Below, piece after piece: positions 22,732 through 34,365 of a stretch of 64,000 nt of DNA (positions within the stretch are counted from its first letter, which is position 1; each line of letters begins with the position of its first letter). Source of the stretch: Muscardinus avellanarius. Its lineage: Eukaryota; Chordata; Mammalia; Rodentia; Gliridae. The DNA lies in NCBI GenBank assembly GCA_963383645.1, contig OY726572.1, forward strand, positions 26,170,792 through 26,234,791, read 5' to 3'. The notes below the pieces were generated by a model. The model did not search any database. It had not been told where the DNA came from and worked only from the letters and a program-made list of their open reading frames with translations. The position numbers and the translations under genes are program-made.

Positions 22732-22733
<2 letters not shown>

Positions 22734-22802
<69 letters not shown>

Positions 22803-22935
22803 CTCTACCTCCAAGCTCCACCCGCATTGCTGAGAGTCTCACTGCATTGCTGCGGCTCTCCTAAGAACTGTGATCCTCCTGTTCCAGCATCCCAAGTACC
22901 GGACTTACAGACAGGCACCACCACGCCCAGATTCT
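22734..22935 (-). mobile_element. (TG)n plus truncated SINE
   Basis: 33 TG units to 22801, then a right-half scrap and diverged left half to ccacgcccag. Confidence 0.88.
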
Positions 22936-23089
22936 CCTATTTAGTTCTTAATTCACCTCTCGAATGTTTTGACTACCCAGGACCCTCTTTACTGTGGCAT
23001 CCTATTCAGCTGTGCCTCTTTTAGCAGATGTCTTCTACACCAGACCTCCTTTCATTCTTTCTAACTTACATTTAAAGAAATCTACCTTA

Positions 23090-23271
23090 GCCAGGCGTGG
23101 TAGCACATACTTATAATCCTAGTACTTGAGAGGCTGAGACAGGAGGACCACAGGTTCACGGCCAGCCTCAGCTACTTGGTGAGGCCTCTGCAACTTAGTG
23201 AGATCCTGTTTCAAAATAAAGAATAAAATAGGGCTGGGGGTGTAGCTCAGTGGTAGAATGCTCCTGGCTTC

Positions 23272-23275
<4 letters not shown>
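23090..23275 (+). mobile_element. Composite SINE
   Basis: gccaggcgtggtagcacat to ggcttcagtac, tail replaced by (CA)n. Confidence 0.9.
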
Positions 23276-23316
<41 letters not shown>

Positions 23317-23338
23317 TGATTGGTCCTCATTCCATGAA

Positions 23339-23385
<47 letters not shown>

Positions 23386-23410
23386 TGATTGGTCCTCATT
23401 CCATGAAGAG
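23274..23410 (+). repeat. Duplicated (CA)n plus 30-bp flank
   Basis: (CA)n, then ccttgattggtcctcattcc followed by atgaaga, then a second (CA)n and the same 27-base flank. Period about 70 bp. Confidence 0.93.
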
Positions 23411-23843
<433 letters not shown>

Positions 23844-23869
23844 TGAAACAGTAGAACTATGGAATATAA

Positions 23870-24030
23870 AGCTGGGTGTGGTGATGCACACTTATAATCC
23901 CATTACTTGGGAGGCCGACACAGGATGATTGTAGGTTAGCAGCCAGCCCCGGCTACTTTGTGAGGCCCTCTTCAACTTAGTGAGTCTTTCTTTCTTTCTT
24001 TTTCCTTCTTTTTTTTTTTTTTTTTTTTTT

Positions 24031-24063
<33 letters not shown>

Positions 24064-24570
24064 GTGGGGATGGAACGCAGAAGTATTCTAATCCAAGTTA
24101 TCCCCCGGCCCTATTTTTTAGCTTTTTGTGTGTGTGTGTGGGGGGAGGGTTTGGAGGTAGAACCCAGGGGCATTTGACCTCCAAGCTATACCCCCTGCCC
24201 TATTTTTTATTTTGAAACAGGGTCTCACTAAGTTGCAGAGGGCCTTACTAAGTAGCTGAAGCTGTCTGCGAACAGTGATCCTCTGATCTCACCCTCCTGG
24301 ATCCTGGGATTACAAGCATAAGCCGCCACACCCGGCTAGCTTTTTATTTTTGAAACAGGGTCTTACTGAGTTGTGAAGGGTCTTGCTAAATATCTAAGGC
24401 TGTCTGCGAACCATGATCCTCTGGTCTCAACCTCCTAAATGCTGGGATTACAAATGTCCACCACCATGCCTGGCTGAGACCTTATTTCAAAATAAAAAAT
24501 ATAACAGACCTGGAGGTGTAGCTTGGAAGTAGAATGCTCTCAGATTCAATCCCCAGTACCGTCAACAAAA
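23870..24570 (+). mobile_element. Three-level SINE nest
   Basis: Outer sense SINE 23870-23985 resumes at 24477-24560. Inside it lies an antisense SINE 23990-24475. Inside that lies an antisense type III SINE 24127-24335 flanked by tagcttttt (24118 and 24336). Confidence 0.85.
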
Positions 24571-24639
24571 GCAAAGAATTACTTATATCACTTCAAAAGT
24601 TAAAGAAGGCCCTGGCCCCATGATGGAGAGATCTCTCTT

Positions 24640-24955
24640 TCTTCTTCTTTTTTTTTTTTTTTTTTCCCCAGCACTAAGGGTGGAACCCAGGAGCATTCTA
24701 CCTCCGAGCTACACCCCTAGCCCTATTTTTATTTATTTATTTATTTTTTGCAGGTCTGGGGATGGAACCCTGGGGCATTTGACATCCGAACAACACTCCC
24801 TACCCTATTTTTATTCTTTATTTTGAGACAGGGTCTCACTAAGTTGCAGAAGGCCTCACTAAGTAGCTGAGGCTGTCCACGAACCGCAATCCATCCTCCA
24901 GTTTCAGCCTCCCGAATGCTGAGATTACAAGCGTGTGCCGCCACGCCTGGCTTTA
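24640..24955 (-). mobile_element. Right half plus full type III SINE
   Basis: Right half 24664-24727, (ATTT)n, then a full copy to acgcctggct. Confidence 0.87.
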
Positions 24956-25299
24956 TTTTTTCATATATATTATCTTTCAGGAAAATGCCACTGAATATAT
25001 CATTAATTGCTATGTTTTGAGTCAATTAAGTAATTAGTTGATTTTGAAAAAGCGCAGTTGGTTCTTTCCTAGAATAGGTTAAGTTCACTGTGATATTCCT
25101 TTAGCTTAGATGTTCTCAGCTCCTCTGCACAGCCAGCACGGGCAGACATGGATTGCTCTCAGTCATGCACTCCGCTTGTTGGCTGTGATGAGCAGGGCAG
25201 AAAAGTGCAACTTCCAAGCACCAGGTACAGCCCAGCCTTTTCTCACACAAAGTAAAGGAGAATGCAATTGAATTAAAAAGATGCTACAAATAAAATAAT

Positions 25300-25370
25300 A
25301 AAATAGTGCTGGTGGTGTGGCTTGAAGATAGAATGTCCCCTGGGCTCAATCCCCAGTACCACACAAAAAA
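25300..25370 (+). mobile_element. ID-half fragment
   Basis: gtgctggtggtgtggcttg to ccccagtacc. Confidence 0.75.
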
Positions 25371-25468
25371 ACGAAAAAAAGAATATTTTATTAATTATTC
25401 TGAAGCTGACAAATATCGGGTTAAAGAAAAAAACCCAAACTTAATACCCTTTGTCAAGAATAAGTTGC

Positions 25469-25615
25469 AAGTCGAGCATGGTGGCGCATGCTTGTAATCG
25501 CACTGTTTGGGAGGCTGACAGGATTGCAGGCTTGAAGCCAGCCTCACCTACTTAAAGAATATTAAAAGGGGGGAGACTGTGGCCATAGCTGGAAGGTAGA
25601 ATGCCCTTAGTTTAA
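25469..25615 (+). mobile_element. Composite SINE with deletions
   Basis: cgagcatggtggcgcatgc through a shortened linker and ID half. Confidence 0.78.
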
Positions 25616-25716
25616 AAAAAAATTAGTTATATTCTTTTAAATTCATTTTCAGATTTGTAAACTGTATTGTTGGGCAGCATGCAAGAAAGTGAATGCCTCT
25701 CAGTTATTTTGAAGAA

Positions 25717-25717
<1 letters not shown>

Positions 25718-25750
<33 letters not shown>

Positions 25751-25956
25751 AGTATTGGGGATGGAACCCAGGGGCATTCTACCTCCGAACTACACCCCCA
25801 TCTCTATTTTTTATTCCTTATTTTGAAACAGGGTCTCACTAAATTACAAAGTTGCAGAAGCCTCACTAAGTAGCTGAGGCTTTCCTTGAACCTGTGATCC
25901 TCTGGTCTCAGCCTCCTGAGTACTGGGATTGCAATCATGTGCCACCAAGCTAGGCT
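25718..25956 (-). mobile_element. Composite SINE
   Basis: Poly-T of 28, body to caccaagctaggct. Confidence 0.88.
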
Positions 25957-25989
25957 ATAAAAAGAAATATTTTCTTTTTTCTTTTTCTT

Positions 25990-26195
25990 TCTTTCTTTTT
26001 TTTTTTTTTGCGGGTCTGGGTATGGAACCCAGGAGCATTCGACCTCCGAGCTACACCCCCTGTCCTATTTTTTATTCTTTTTTTTTTTTAAACAGGGTCT
26101 CACGAAGTTGCGGAGGGCCCAAGTAGCTGAGGCTGTCTGCGACCGGTCTCAGCTTCCCAAATGCTGGGATTTTAAGCATGTGCCACCACACCCGG
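25990..26195 (-). mobile_element. Composite SINE, type III
   Basis: gcgggtctgggtatggaac to cacacccgg, with small deletions; 165 bases before exon 16. Confidence 0.88.
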
Positions 26196-26361
26196 ATTAA
26201 GAAGGGATATTTTCTATAAGCATTTATAAATTGTATGTGTTTTCAGTTTTAATGTGTCTCCTTGAATATAATGATTCATTAAACATGTACTGTTAGACCA
26301 TTGTACTTGATTTTGCCCTTAAGAAATTTAAACTTTGAAGTTTTTTATTTATATTTTGCAG

Positions 26362-26402
26362 AACTGAAACCAGAACAGGTGAAGAATATGTCTGCTAGTG
26401 AG
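26362..26402 (+). CDS. SPAST: SPAST exon 16
   Basis: 41 bp, acceptor tattttgcag, donor gtatcc. It completes E563 and encodes L564-E576, LKPEQVKNMSASE. The donor departs from the GTRAGT consensus at +5/+6. Confidence 0.95.
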
Positions 26403-26719
26403 GTATCCTATTTTATGATGATCTTTTCTTGATTTGGTCCTCAGTAAGACTTATATTGTTTGTGTGGATTTTTCTAGTTTATTTGATTTAGAAACTAGAA
26501 GAACTTAACTGCTCTATTGCAAAATATGGGGTCTATGAAATTAGTCTCTTATTTGTTCTTGGAAATGATAAAAAAAAATACATTTGTTTTCATCGAGTGA
26601 TACATAAATACTAAACAAAACATTATAGGAAATTTGATTTTATAAATTATAAAAATCTTATGATATTAGGATAACATCTTGCTGTTCTATGTTGTAATGT
26701 TTTTCAATAATATTTTTCC
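26403..26719. other. Single-copy DNA after SPAST exon 16
   Basis: AT-rich; no repeat or gene signal recognised. Confidence 0.5.
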
Positions 26720-26723
26720 ATAT

Positions 26724-26758
<35 letters not shown>

Positions 26759-26983
26759 TTTTTGGTGGTACTGGGGGTGGAACCCAGAGGCTTTCTACCT
26801 CTGGGCTATACTCCCAGACCTATTTTTTACATTTTATTTGGAAACAGGGTCTCAGTAAGTTACTGAGAAGCCTCACTCAGTAGCTGACACTGGCTTCGAA
26901 CCTGTGCAATCCTCCTGTCTCAGCCTCCTATGCGTGGGGATTACAAGCGTGGGGATTACAAGCGTACGCCACCACGCCCGGCT
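26720..26983 (-). mobile_element. Composite SINE with internal 15-bp duplication
   Basis: (ATTT)n 26720-26762. gcgtggggattacaa occurs twice (26932, 26947) before the left end. Confidence 0.9.
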
Positions 26984-27015
26984 CTTTTTTCCACCTTTAA
27001 AAGTAATACAATTCA

Positions 27016-27225
27016 GCCGGTGTGGTGGTGAACACTTGTAATCCCAGCACTTGGTAGGCTGAAATGGGAGGATCCGGGTTTGTAGCCATCCTCAGCTACT
27101 TAGGCCCTTTGCAACTTAGTGAGACCCTGTTTCAAAATAATAAATTAAAAAATAGGGCTGGAGGTATAGCTCAGAGGCAGAATGCTCCTGGGTTCCATCC
27201 CCAGTACTACAAAAAAAAAAAAAAG
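27016..27225 (+). mobile_element. Composite SINE
   Basis: gccggtgtggtggtgaaca to ccatccccagtac, poly-A. agtaatacaattca flanks it (27002-27015 and 27224-27237), a 14-bp duplication. Confidence 0.92.
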
Positions 27226-27237
27226 TAATACAATTCA

Positions 27238-27445
27238 AGCTAAGTGTGGTGGCACGTGTTTAGAATCCCAGTAGTTGGGAAGCTGAGATTGGAAGATTGG
27301 AGGTTCAAGGAGGCAAGATTGTGAAGAGCCTAGGAAGACCCTGTTTCAAAACAAAAATAAAAAAGGCAACATACACACACACAGAGGCTGGGGTGTAGCT
27401 TGAGGTTAGAACGCCCCTGGATTTAATTCCCAGTAACTAAGAAAA
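27238..27445 (+). mobile_element. Composite SINE, type IV
   Basis: Abuts the previous copy's target duplication; diverged; A-rich tail. Confidence 0.85.
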
Positions 27446-27467
27446 ATAAATAAATAAATTGTGGGTT

Positions 27468-27564
27468 ACATAGACTTGGTGGCTGTGCCTCTAGCCCCTG
27501 CTACCTGGAAGGCTAAGATAGGTTAAGAGTTCAAGACTAGCCTGGGCAACATGGCAACACTAGC

Positions 27565-27624
<60 letters not shown>

Positions 27625-27630
27625 AGAGAC
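27468..27630 (+). mobile_element. Old B1 monomer with poly-A and (GA)n
   Basis: ggctgtgcctctagcccc, caagactagcctgggcaac; no ID half. Poly-A to 27600, then (GA)n. Confidence 0.82.
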
Positions 27631-27689
27631 AGACAAAATACAGAAATACTTAGGTAAATATATTCATTAACTCAATATTTTTTTGTTTT

Positions 27690-28100
27690 GTTTAGTTTTC
27701 TTGGCTTGCTATTGAACTCAGGGGCATTTGGGGCATTCTACCTCAGGCTATACCCCCAGCCCTGTTTTATTTTTTATTTTGAAACAAGCCTCATTAAGTT
27801 GCTCAAGCTGTCTTTGAACCTATAATCCTCTTGTCTCAGCCTCACAAGTACTAAGACTATAGGTATGTACCACCACACCTAGGTTAGCAGTGTTGGGTTT
27901 TTTGAGGGTTTTTGTTGTTTTTGTTTTGTTTTGTTTTGTTTTGTTTTGGTGGTAGTGGGGTTCCTGGAAACCCTTCTACCTCCGGGCTACACTCCCAGCA
28001 AGGCTGGCTTCTTTGCAAAGGGCCTCACTAAGTAGCTAAGGCTGTCCAGGAACCACAGTCTCAAATGCTAGGATTACAAGCGCGCGCCACCACGCCTGGC
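27690..28100 (-). mobile_element. Two antisense SINEs, second recombinant
   Basis: Type IV copy 27690-27885. Then 27945-28100 joins a type I right half to a type III-like left half, losing the linker. Confidence 0.78.
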
Positions 28101-28297
28101 TTCCCCCTTTCCTTTCTAATAAGCCTGTCGTGAATTTAACTAGAGTATGTTTGTGGTAAGATCTGACAGTACACAATTCTATGAAATCTCATAGAAAAAA
28201 TTAGGAGGAAAGTAAACCACAGAGTAGTTGTTTTTCTAAGTGGTATAAAGTTGTCATTCTTTTTTTTACTTGTATGTATTTTGTCAAATTTTCTTGC

Positions 28298-28366
28298 AAT
28301 ATTAGTGATCGTACCCAGAGCCTTGTGCATTCTTGACAAGCATGCTACCACTATCCCCAGTCCTTG
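28298..28366 (-). mobile_element. ID element, antisense
   Basis: gatcgtacccagagccttg, cttgacaagcatgctacc, atccccagtcc: the classic full ID core in reverse. Confidence 0.8.
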
Positions 28367-28408
28367 TCACATTTTCTCTGTGTGGGTTTTATTTTTATTT
28401 TTATTTTT

Positions 28409-28611
28409 TTTGCAGGTCTGGGGGTGGAACCCAGGGGCATTTGACCTCCGAGCTACACCTCTTGCCCTATTTTTTATTCTTTATTTTGAAACCGGGTCTC
28501 ACTGAGTTGCAGAGGGTCTCACTAAGTAGCTGAGGCTGTCCGCGAACCGCGATCCTCTGGTCTCAGCCTCCCGAATGCTGGGATTACAAGCGTGCGCCAC
28601 CACGCCCGGCT
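28409..28611 (-). mobile_element. Composite SINE, type III, well preserved
   Basis: A good reference copy: gcaggtctgggggtggaac to cgccaccacgcccggct. Confidence 0.94.
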
Positions 28612-28635
28612 TGAGTGTGTGGGTTTTTAAATATC

Positions 28636-28945
28636 ATGTCACTTGCAAGAAGATGGAAAGATCTGGAGAGCATTATGTTAAGTGAGATCAGCCAAGCACA
28701 GAAAGTGCCCAAACTAGGGAGCATTGGGGATACCAGAGGGACTCCAGATAATGGAGGGGTAATCTCAGCAAAGCTAGAATGGAAGGAGAGGAGAGGAAGA
28801 AAGCTGAGGTCGATTAATGGAGGAGGTACCTCTGAATATGTGTAAAAGTATGAATATAGCATGGTCAACCTGGACACTCATCATTGGGGGGGACCATGTA
28901 TACCATTTTCAATATGTTCTACATACAAATAAAATACATAAATAT
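28636..28945 (+). mobile_element. L1 3' end
   Basis: gaagatggaaagatctgg, attatgttaagtgagatcag and cacagaaagtgccc match the pattern at the end of rodent L1 elements. A-rich end near 28940. Confidence 0.7.
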
Positions 28946-29104
28946 AGCAAACTTGCCTAATATATAATAATGTAGAAAATATATTAAAATGATTGGCATG
29001 GTTTTCTAATAATACATCTCTATATATTATAACTATTGATTAATAAATAGCACCATTATTTTATTCCATCATCATTTGTATATCATGTGTTTTTCTTTAT
29101 TTAG

Positions 29105-29227
<123 letters not shown>

Positions 29228-29390
29228 GGAAATGCCATTGTAAGCCTAGAGAGCATTTTACTTAACACGAAATACATGATCTTCAGTGGACATTATCAGC
29301 TACAGAAACTCAGCCTAAGTTTACAGGACTTTTCAGAGTCTTAAAATTATTTGTGTACTCAATTTGAAAATGAACAAGAAAAGAAACGTT

Positions 29391-29396
29391 AATAAA
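29391..29396 (+). terminator. SPAST: Possible proximal SPAST poly(A) signal
   Basis: AATAAA about 165 bases after the stop codon. Use would give a very short 3' UTR. Seen in sequence only; AATAAA also recurs at 29948-29953 and 30649-30654. Confidence 0.35.
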
Positions 29397-29679
29397 ATAT
29401 ACAGTGTGAGTGGGATATTTGCTAAGGCCTTCTTGCCTTGATGTTCATGGTTATCTCAATGGGCGCTGAAAGAACACAAGAAAACCTGATTCTGTTCTTC
29501 TTTACCAGTAGGATCATAATGTAAATAATAATTTGTATATTGTGTTGCAGATGAAAGTATTCCAGACACAGTGAGTGGTAGAGGACACAAGAGCCTTTGG
29601 TTTTTTTTCTTTAATGTTTTTCATAAATAGTCTTTTTTTTCCCCTATTTTTCCTCTCCTGATGTTGTCAGTTTTTGTTT

Positions 29680-29863
29680 TCTGGTGGTACTGGAGGTTGA
29701 ACCAGGGGCATTCTACCTCCAAGCTACACCTCCAGCCCTATTTTTTTATTCTTTATTTTTGAAACAGGGTCTCGCTAAGTTGCAGAGAGCCTAAGTAGCT
29801 GAGGCTGGTTGCGAACCTGCGATCCTCCTGTCTCGGCCTTACAACTGTGTGCACCACACCCAG
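29680..29863 (-). mobile_element. Composite SINE in SPAST 3' UTR
   Basis: Antisense copy flanked by a perfect 14-bp duplication ctcctgatgttgtc at 29655-29668 and 29864-29877. Confidence 0.93.
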
Positions 29864-30882
29864 CTCCTGATGTTGTCTTAACTCTTTGTGATTGGCATTC
29901 AGCTCTTAATATTGTCTTCTTGTTCTTTTTTCAAATCCAATGTGCCAAATAAAACTATTTCTTAATAGCAATAGGCAAAAGCTATTTTAAGGCCTTTTTC
30001 TTCATATATTTACAACATTAACCAGAAGTTGTATACTTTTCACTTTATTTTTCAATTACCTTGCTGAAATTTAGAAAGAAATACAGCAACAAAGCAAATC
30101 TGGTAAAGTGGAGAAGGCGTGAAGGCCCGCTACCCTGTCATATGACATGTAGGTTGGTCCTCCTGTGTCCTGCTTTATCCCTGATATGTCACAAATCTAT
30201 TGCAGACTGTTAACTTATCCCAAACAAAATTTATTTTCTGCTAGAATTATACTGATATTTAAGAGAGCTGGTTTTAATTGCTATAAAAGTGGCTGCAATG
30301 TGGGAGAAGGGAAATACTGGGAGTTAAGACATTTCTAATTTATTACTTGTTACTTTCTTATTGTTTACAGGATAGTTATAAGCCAGTAAACCTCCCATCT
30401 TTTTTCTTAATATATTACGAATCCCTTCAGTGAAAATTAAAATACTGAATTTTTATAAATTGCATACATTTTATAGGTTTCTTGTGCTCACTTTATTAAC
30501 TAAAAAATTCTAGTCTGTTGATCTACCTTCTGTTTCCTCAAAATGTACAATAATTCTGTTTGTCATTTGTATAAGTATGCCTGGATTTTTATTATAAAAA
30601 TGTCTTTGTAGGAAGTAGAGATTCGTATCATGGCCTTTTAAAAACTATAATAAAGGCAAATGGATTTGTGCTTAGTTTAAGTTAAAAGTTTGTTTACAGA
30701 ATTTTTCTTTGGTGCCTAAATGATACTATGTAGAATTTCATGGGTGGAAAGAATAATTTTATTGTAGTAACAAAGACTTCACTTAAGAAAGATGTTTTGA
30801 GATGATACATTAAAATACAATTACCCCTACTAGACAAGAATTTTGTAGTGAAAATAATACATCCCCTTTATTTTCTCTTGCT

Positions 30883-31070
30883 TGCCATGCATGGTGGCAC
30901 ACACCTGTAATCCTGATACATGGGAGGCTAAGACAGGAGGATTGCAGAGCCTCAGCAACTTTGCAAGACCTTGGTTCAAAATAAAAAAATAAAATAGGGC
31001 TGGAGGTGTAGCCCGGAGGTAGAAAGTAGAGTCCCTGGATTCAGGCTTTAGTACCAAAAAAAAAAAAAAT
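30883..31070 (+). mobile_element. Composite SINE in SPAST 3' UTR
   Basis: Sense copy catgcatggtggcacacac with poly-A; small deletion in the 7SL half. Confidence 0.88.
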
Positions 31071-31616
31071 CTTGTTTTCTTGTTAAAGGTCTAAATATAG
31101 AAAACATATGAATTCTTAGGCTTCTGTGTTGTTGGTAGACAACTTACATCACATCTCTTCTAATCATGATTAGAATCATTAATTCTAATCTAATCAATCA
31201 AAATGACTTTAAAAGTCTCTGGATAAAAATTAAGAGTTAAATAGAAAAAAATTTCAAGCCAGAGCTTTGCTTATTTCAGGTCATTTAAGGTTGCAAATGC
31301 TAAAACACCAATTACAAAACACTGACAGAGTACTGATGAAGGATGCAGGATGAGAAGAATAGGGGATATCCCAAATGAAAACCTTTCAATAACACTCATA
31401 AAATTTTTGTTTTTGTCTAGAGAGGGATTGTCAGTATTTAGATAACTGAGGAATACCAAAGGACTATGTGGTTCCAGCTCAACTTTTTAAATAAAATCTC
31501 TTTTAAAATTATGATCACTACATTTCTATTGTTAAGGTTTTAGCTAACAAATATTTCAAGTGTGAAAAGATACAAAAGCCAAGTTAATGGCATGAACGCT
31601 AAATCAATATTGCTGT

Positions 31617-31825
31617 GCCAGGCATGGTGGCGCATGCTTGTAATCCCCACGCTTGGGAGGCTGAGACGGGGATCGCACAGGTTCAAAGCCAGCCTCAGCT
31701 ACTTAGTGAGGCTCTCAGCAACTTAGTGAGACCCTGTTTCCAAATAAAATATAAAATAGGTCTGGGAGTGTATCCTACAGGTAGAAAGCCCCTGGGTTCC
31801 ATCCCAGTACCACTAAAAAAAAAAT
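31617..31825 (+). mobile_element. Composite SINE, type II, in SPAST 3' UTR
   Basis: Flanked by atattgctgt at 31607-31616 and 31826-31835. Well preserved, so fairly recent. Confidence 0.93.
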
Positions 31826-31959
31826 ATATTGCTGTATGAATAGTCACCCATGTATTAAAATTTCTTTGGTGATCAGAGAAGTACAGCTAGTGCTTGAGAA
31901 GTGTTTTCTATGACCTGCTATGACCAAGTTTTATGTTAAGCTGTTTCTTTCCTAGAAGT

Positions 31960-32115
31960 CCATGAAACTTGGGAAGCTGAGACGGGGGGATTACAGGTTC
32001 CAGGTCAGTGCATGGTAACAAAGTGAGACCCTGTCTCAAATAAAAAGTAAAAAGGGCTGGGGATATAGTTCAGAGGTAGAAAGCTCAGGGTTCAGTCTCC
32101 AGTATCACACACATA
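31960..32115 (+). mobile_element. Truncated SINE in SPAST 3' UTR
   Basis: Lacks the left end; starts near cttgggaagctgagacg; ID half diverged. Confidence 0.8.
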
Positions 32116-32754
32116 CACGAAAGGGCCATGAAAGTAGAAGAGTGAGAGTAGGAAATAAGGGATCGGTTTCATCATTTTCAACATAGAAATTGCTGACATT
32201 TTCTGAATCAATACTAGAAATAGATTAATGTAACCTTTTAGAGTTTGTGTTGAGTTCTGTGCTATATGATGTCCTAGAAGATAATTTAAAACGTATTAAG
32301 CTTTAGTGTGCTCTTCGTGTTTCTATGGCAGAGTTTTGTAAACTAAATGAAAACTTACTGATGTACTGGACTTTGAGCTACAAGAGAGAACCAGTACTAT
32401 TTTCCCAGATATATTGGGGTAAAGGCTTATTCTGAGACAGTCTGCCCATTGAGGTCGTTTGCTTTCTAACCTGCAAGTATGCTTTGTGCTTGAAGAACTG
32501 GAGGAAAGCAGACAGTAGAATTCTTATTTAACTACATATACAGAGTCTTTGTTTATAGTGTAAAATTCTTTATATTTTGTACAAAAACTAATTCTTTTGG
32601 TAAAATGAACCATTTTGTTTTTGGACTCTTAAGTCAGAGGATTGTCCTTTAAATGCTTGTCTCGATTTTAGTCTGGTCTTTTGTACTTCTTTCAGAAAAA
32701 AATGAATTAAAGGGTACTGCTGCATAAAATGGCTATTTATCCTAATGGAATGTA

Positions 32755-32760
32755 AATAAA
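32755..32760 (+). terminator. SPAST: Likely distal SPAST polyadenylation signal
   Basis: AATAAA followed by a T-rich stretch, at the end of the longest single-copy 3' UTR block. A SINE inserted about 15-30 bases downstream with target duplication (ttgcctgt.attttt at 32775 and 32994), so it now supplies the sequence just 3' of the cleavage site. Confidence 0.55.
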
Positions 32761-32789
32761 TGATAAATTTTATTTTGCCTGTAATTTTT

Positions 32790-32993
32790 TTTCTTTTTTT
32801 TTCTTTTTGGGGTACTGAGGATTGAACCTGGGGGCATTCTACCTCTGAGCTACACCCCCAGCCCTATTTTATTCTTGAAACGGTCTAAGTTCCAGAGGGA
32901 CTCACAAGTTGTTGAGATTGGCCGGGAACCTATGATCCTCCTGCTTCAGCCTCCCAGGTACTGGGATTACAGGCTTGCTCCACCAGGCCCAGC
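32790..32993 (-). mobile_element. Composite SINE just past the SPAST poly(A) signal
   Basis: T-rich tail, body to caggcccagc; ttgcctgt.attttt on both sides (32775, 32994). Confidence 0.88.
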
Positions 32994-33111
32994 TTGCCTG
33001 TCATTTTTAAATTTAAAACTTCTTGAGATTTCAGGGATTTCAGTCTGATAATGGAGTCTTATAATTTTTACCAATAACAGTTATAAACTCTGAACAAAAT
33101 ACAAAGAGCTG

Positions 33112-33292
33112 CTGGGCACCATGGCTTATGCCTTGTAATCCTTGCAGTCCCTTTATTTCGGAGGCTGCTTCATAGGTTCGAGGTCAGCATGCAATAATTC
33201 AGTGAGAAGTTGTTTCACATTAAAATGGGGCTGGGATATAGCTCAGAGGCAGCCCCCCCTTCCTGAGATCAATCCTCAGTATCACACACATT
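33112..33292 (+). mobile_element. Composite SINE, old
   Basis: Diverged; ggttcgaggtcagca and gggatatagctcagagg still readable. Confidence 0.8.
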
Positions 33293-33299
33293 ATATATA

Positions 33300-33700
33300 T
33301 CAATGAATAGAAGGTTCTAGAGAGCAACCAAAACCAGGCAGAAACTACACAGAAACCTGTGTTAGGCAAAATCCACATTAACCCCTTTTACCTGTAAGGC
33401 AATTTCAGGCTTGTGCAGTTCACTTGAGAATACAATTCAACCACATGTGGCAGTCTTGCTGTACTGAGGAGACATTGAGTCGTTCTAGAATAGCTTGAAA
33501 TTAGGAAGGAAATCTTGGGAACGTCTCAAAAAGTAAGACCCAAAAACTTCCGTTTAAATCCTCGCTGAATTCCACTGTATCTGTGCAGTGGGCTATTCAA
33601 AGGAACCCAGCAGAATGCAATAAAGTGAAAAACTGAGCAGGAGGTAGCAGTTGCTTAAGGATAGAGTTTTGAAATTCAGGTTCCACTAAAAAGTTGAGTA
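33300..33700. other. Intergenic single-copy DNA
   Basis: 400 bases between SINEs; no recognised family or open frame. Confidence 0.45.
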
Positions 33701-33701
33701 G

Positions 33702-33895
33702 CCAGGTGTGGTGGTACGTTTGTAATCCCCGTACTTGAGAGGCTGAGACAGGATGATCGCAGGTTCAAAGCCAGCCTCAGCAACTTAGTGAGGCTCTCAG
33801 CAACCTAGTGAGAGTCTGTTTCCAAATAAAATTGGACTGGGAGTATAGCTTGGAGGTAGAACACCTCTGGCTTCAACCTCCTGTACAAACCCCAA
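33702..33895 (+). mobile_element. Composite SINE, type II
   Basis: gccaggtgtggtggtacg to the cctcctgtac end. Confidence 0.88.
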
Positions 33896-33954
33896 AGGGG
33901 TCAGTCTAGAAATACAAGGTATTGACACTACTGTCTGTATTTAGAACTAAAAAA

Positions 33955-34275
33955 TCCTAATACTTGGAAGGCTGGGATAGGAGGATTACAGGTTTTAGGC
34001 CAGCTACAGCAATTTATAAGACTCTAAGTAATCTAGTGAGACTGTTTCAAAACAAAAAGTAAACTAGGTATTGTGGCACACACCTGTAATCCCATTACTT
34101 GGGAGGCTGAGATGGGAGGATCACAGATTTGAGGAAAGTCTCAGCAAGTAGTGAGACTCTCATTAACCTAGCAAGACCCTGTTTCAAAATAAAACAGGAC
34201 TGGGTATAGCTTAGAGGTAGAATGCACCTGGGTTAAATGCCCAGTATCCTTCCCCCTCCAAAAAAAAAAAAAAAA
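33955..34275 (+). mobile_element. SINE fragment plus full SINE
   Basis: Left-truncated piece 33955-34058 then copy 34060-34277 with poly-A. Confidence 0.83.
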
Positions 34276-34365
34276 AGAAAAGAAAAAAGATTTCATAGCA
34301 TCAAGGTTAACCATAAATGAGTTAAATCCTGAACAAAACAAGTCTTTAGAAGAAAACATAATTCA

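Larger units (their letters stand above)
29228..32780 (+). other. SPAST: SPAST 3' untranslated region
   Basis: About 3.5 kb from the stop to a terminal AATAAA at 32755-32760, similar to the long human 3' UTR. Three well-delimited SINEs (29688, 30883, 31617) and one truncated copy (31960) interrupt AT-rich single-copy sequence. Other AATAAA hexamers are at 29391, 29948 and 30649, so shorter isoforms are possible. The end is inferred from the hexamer and from loss of single-copy character where a SINE starts. Confidence 0.7.
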
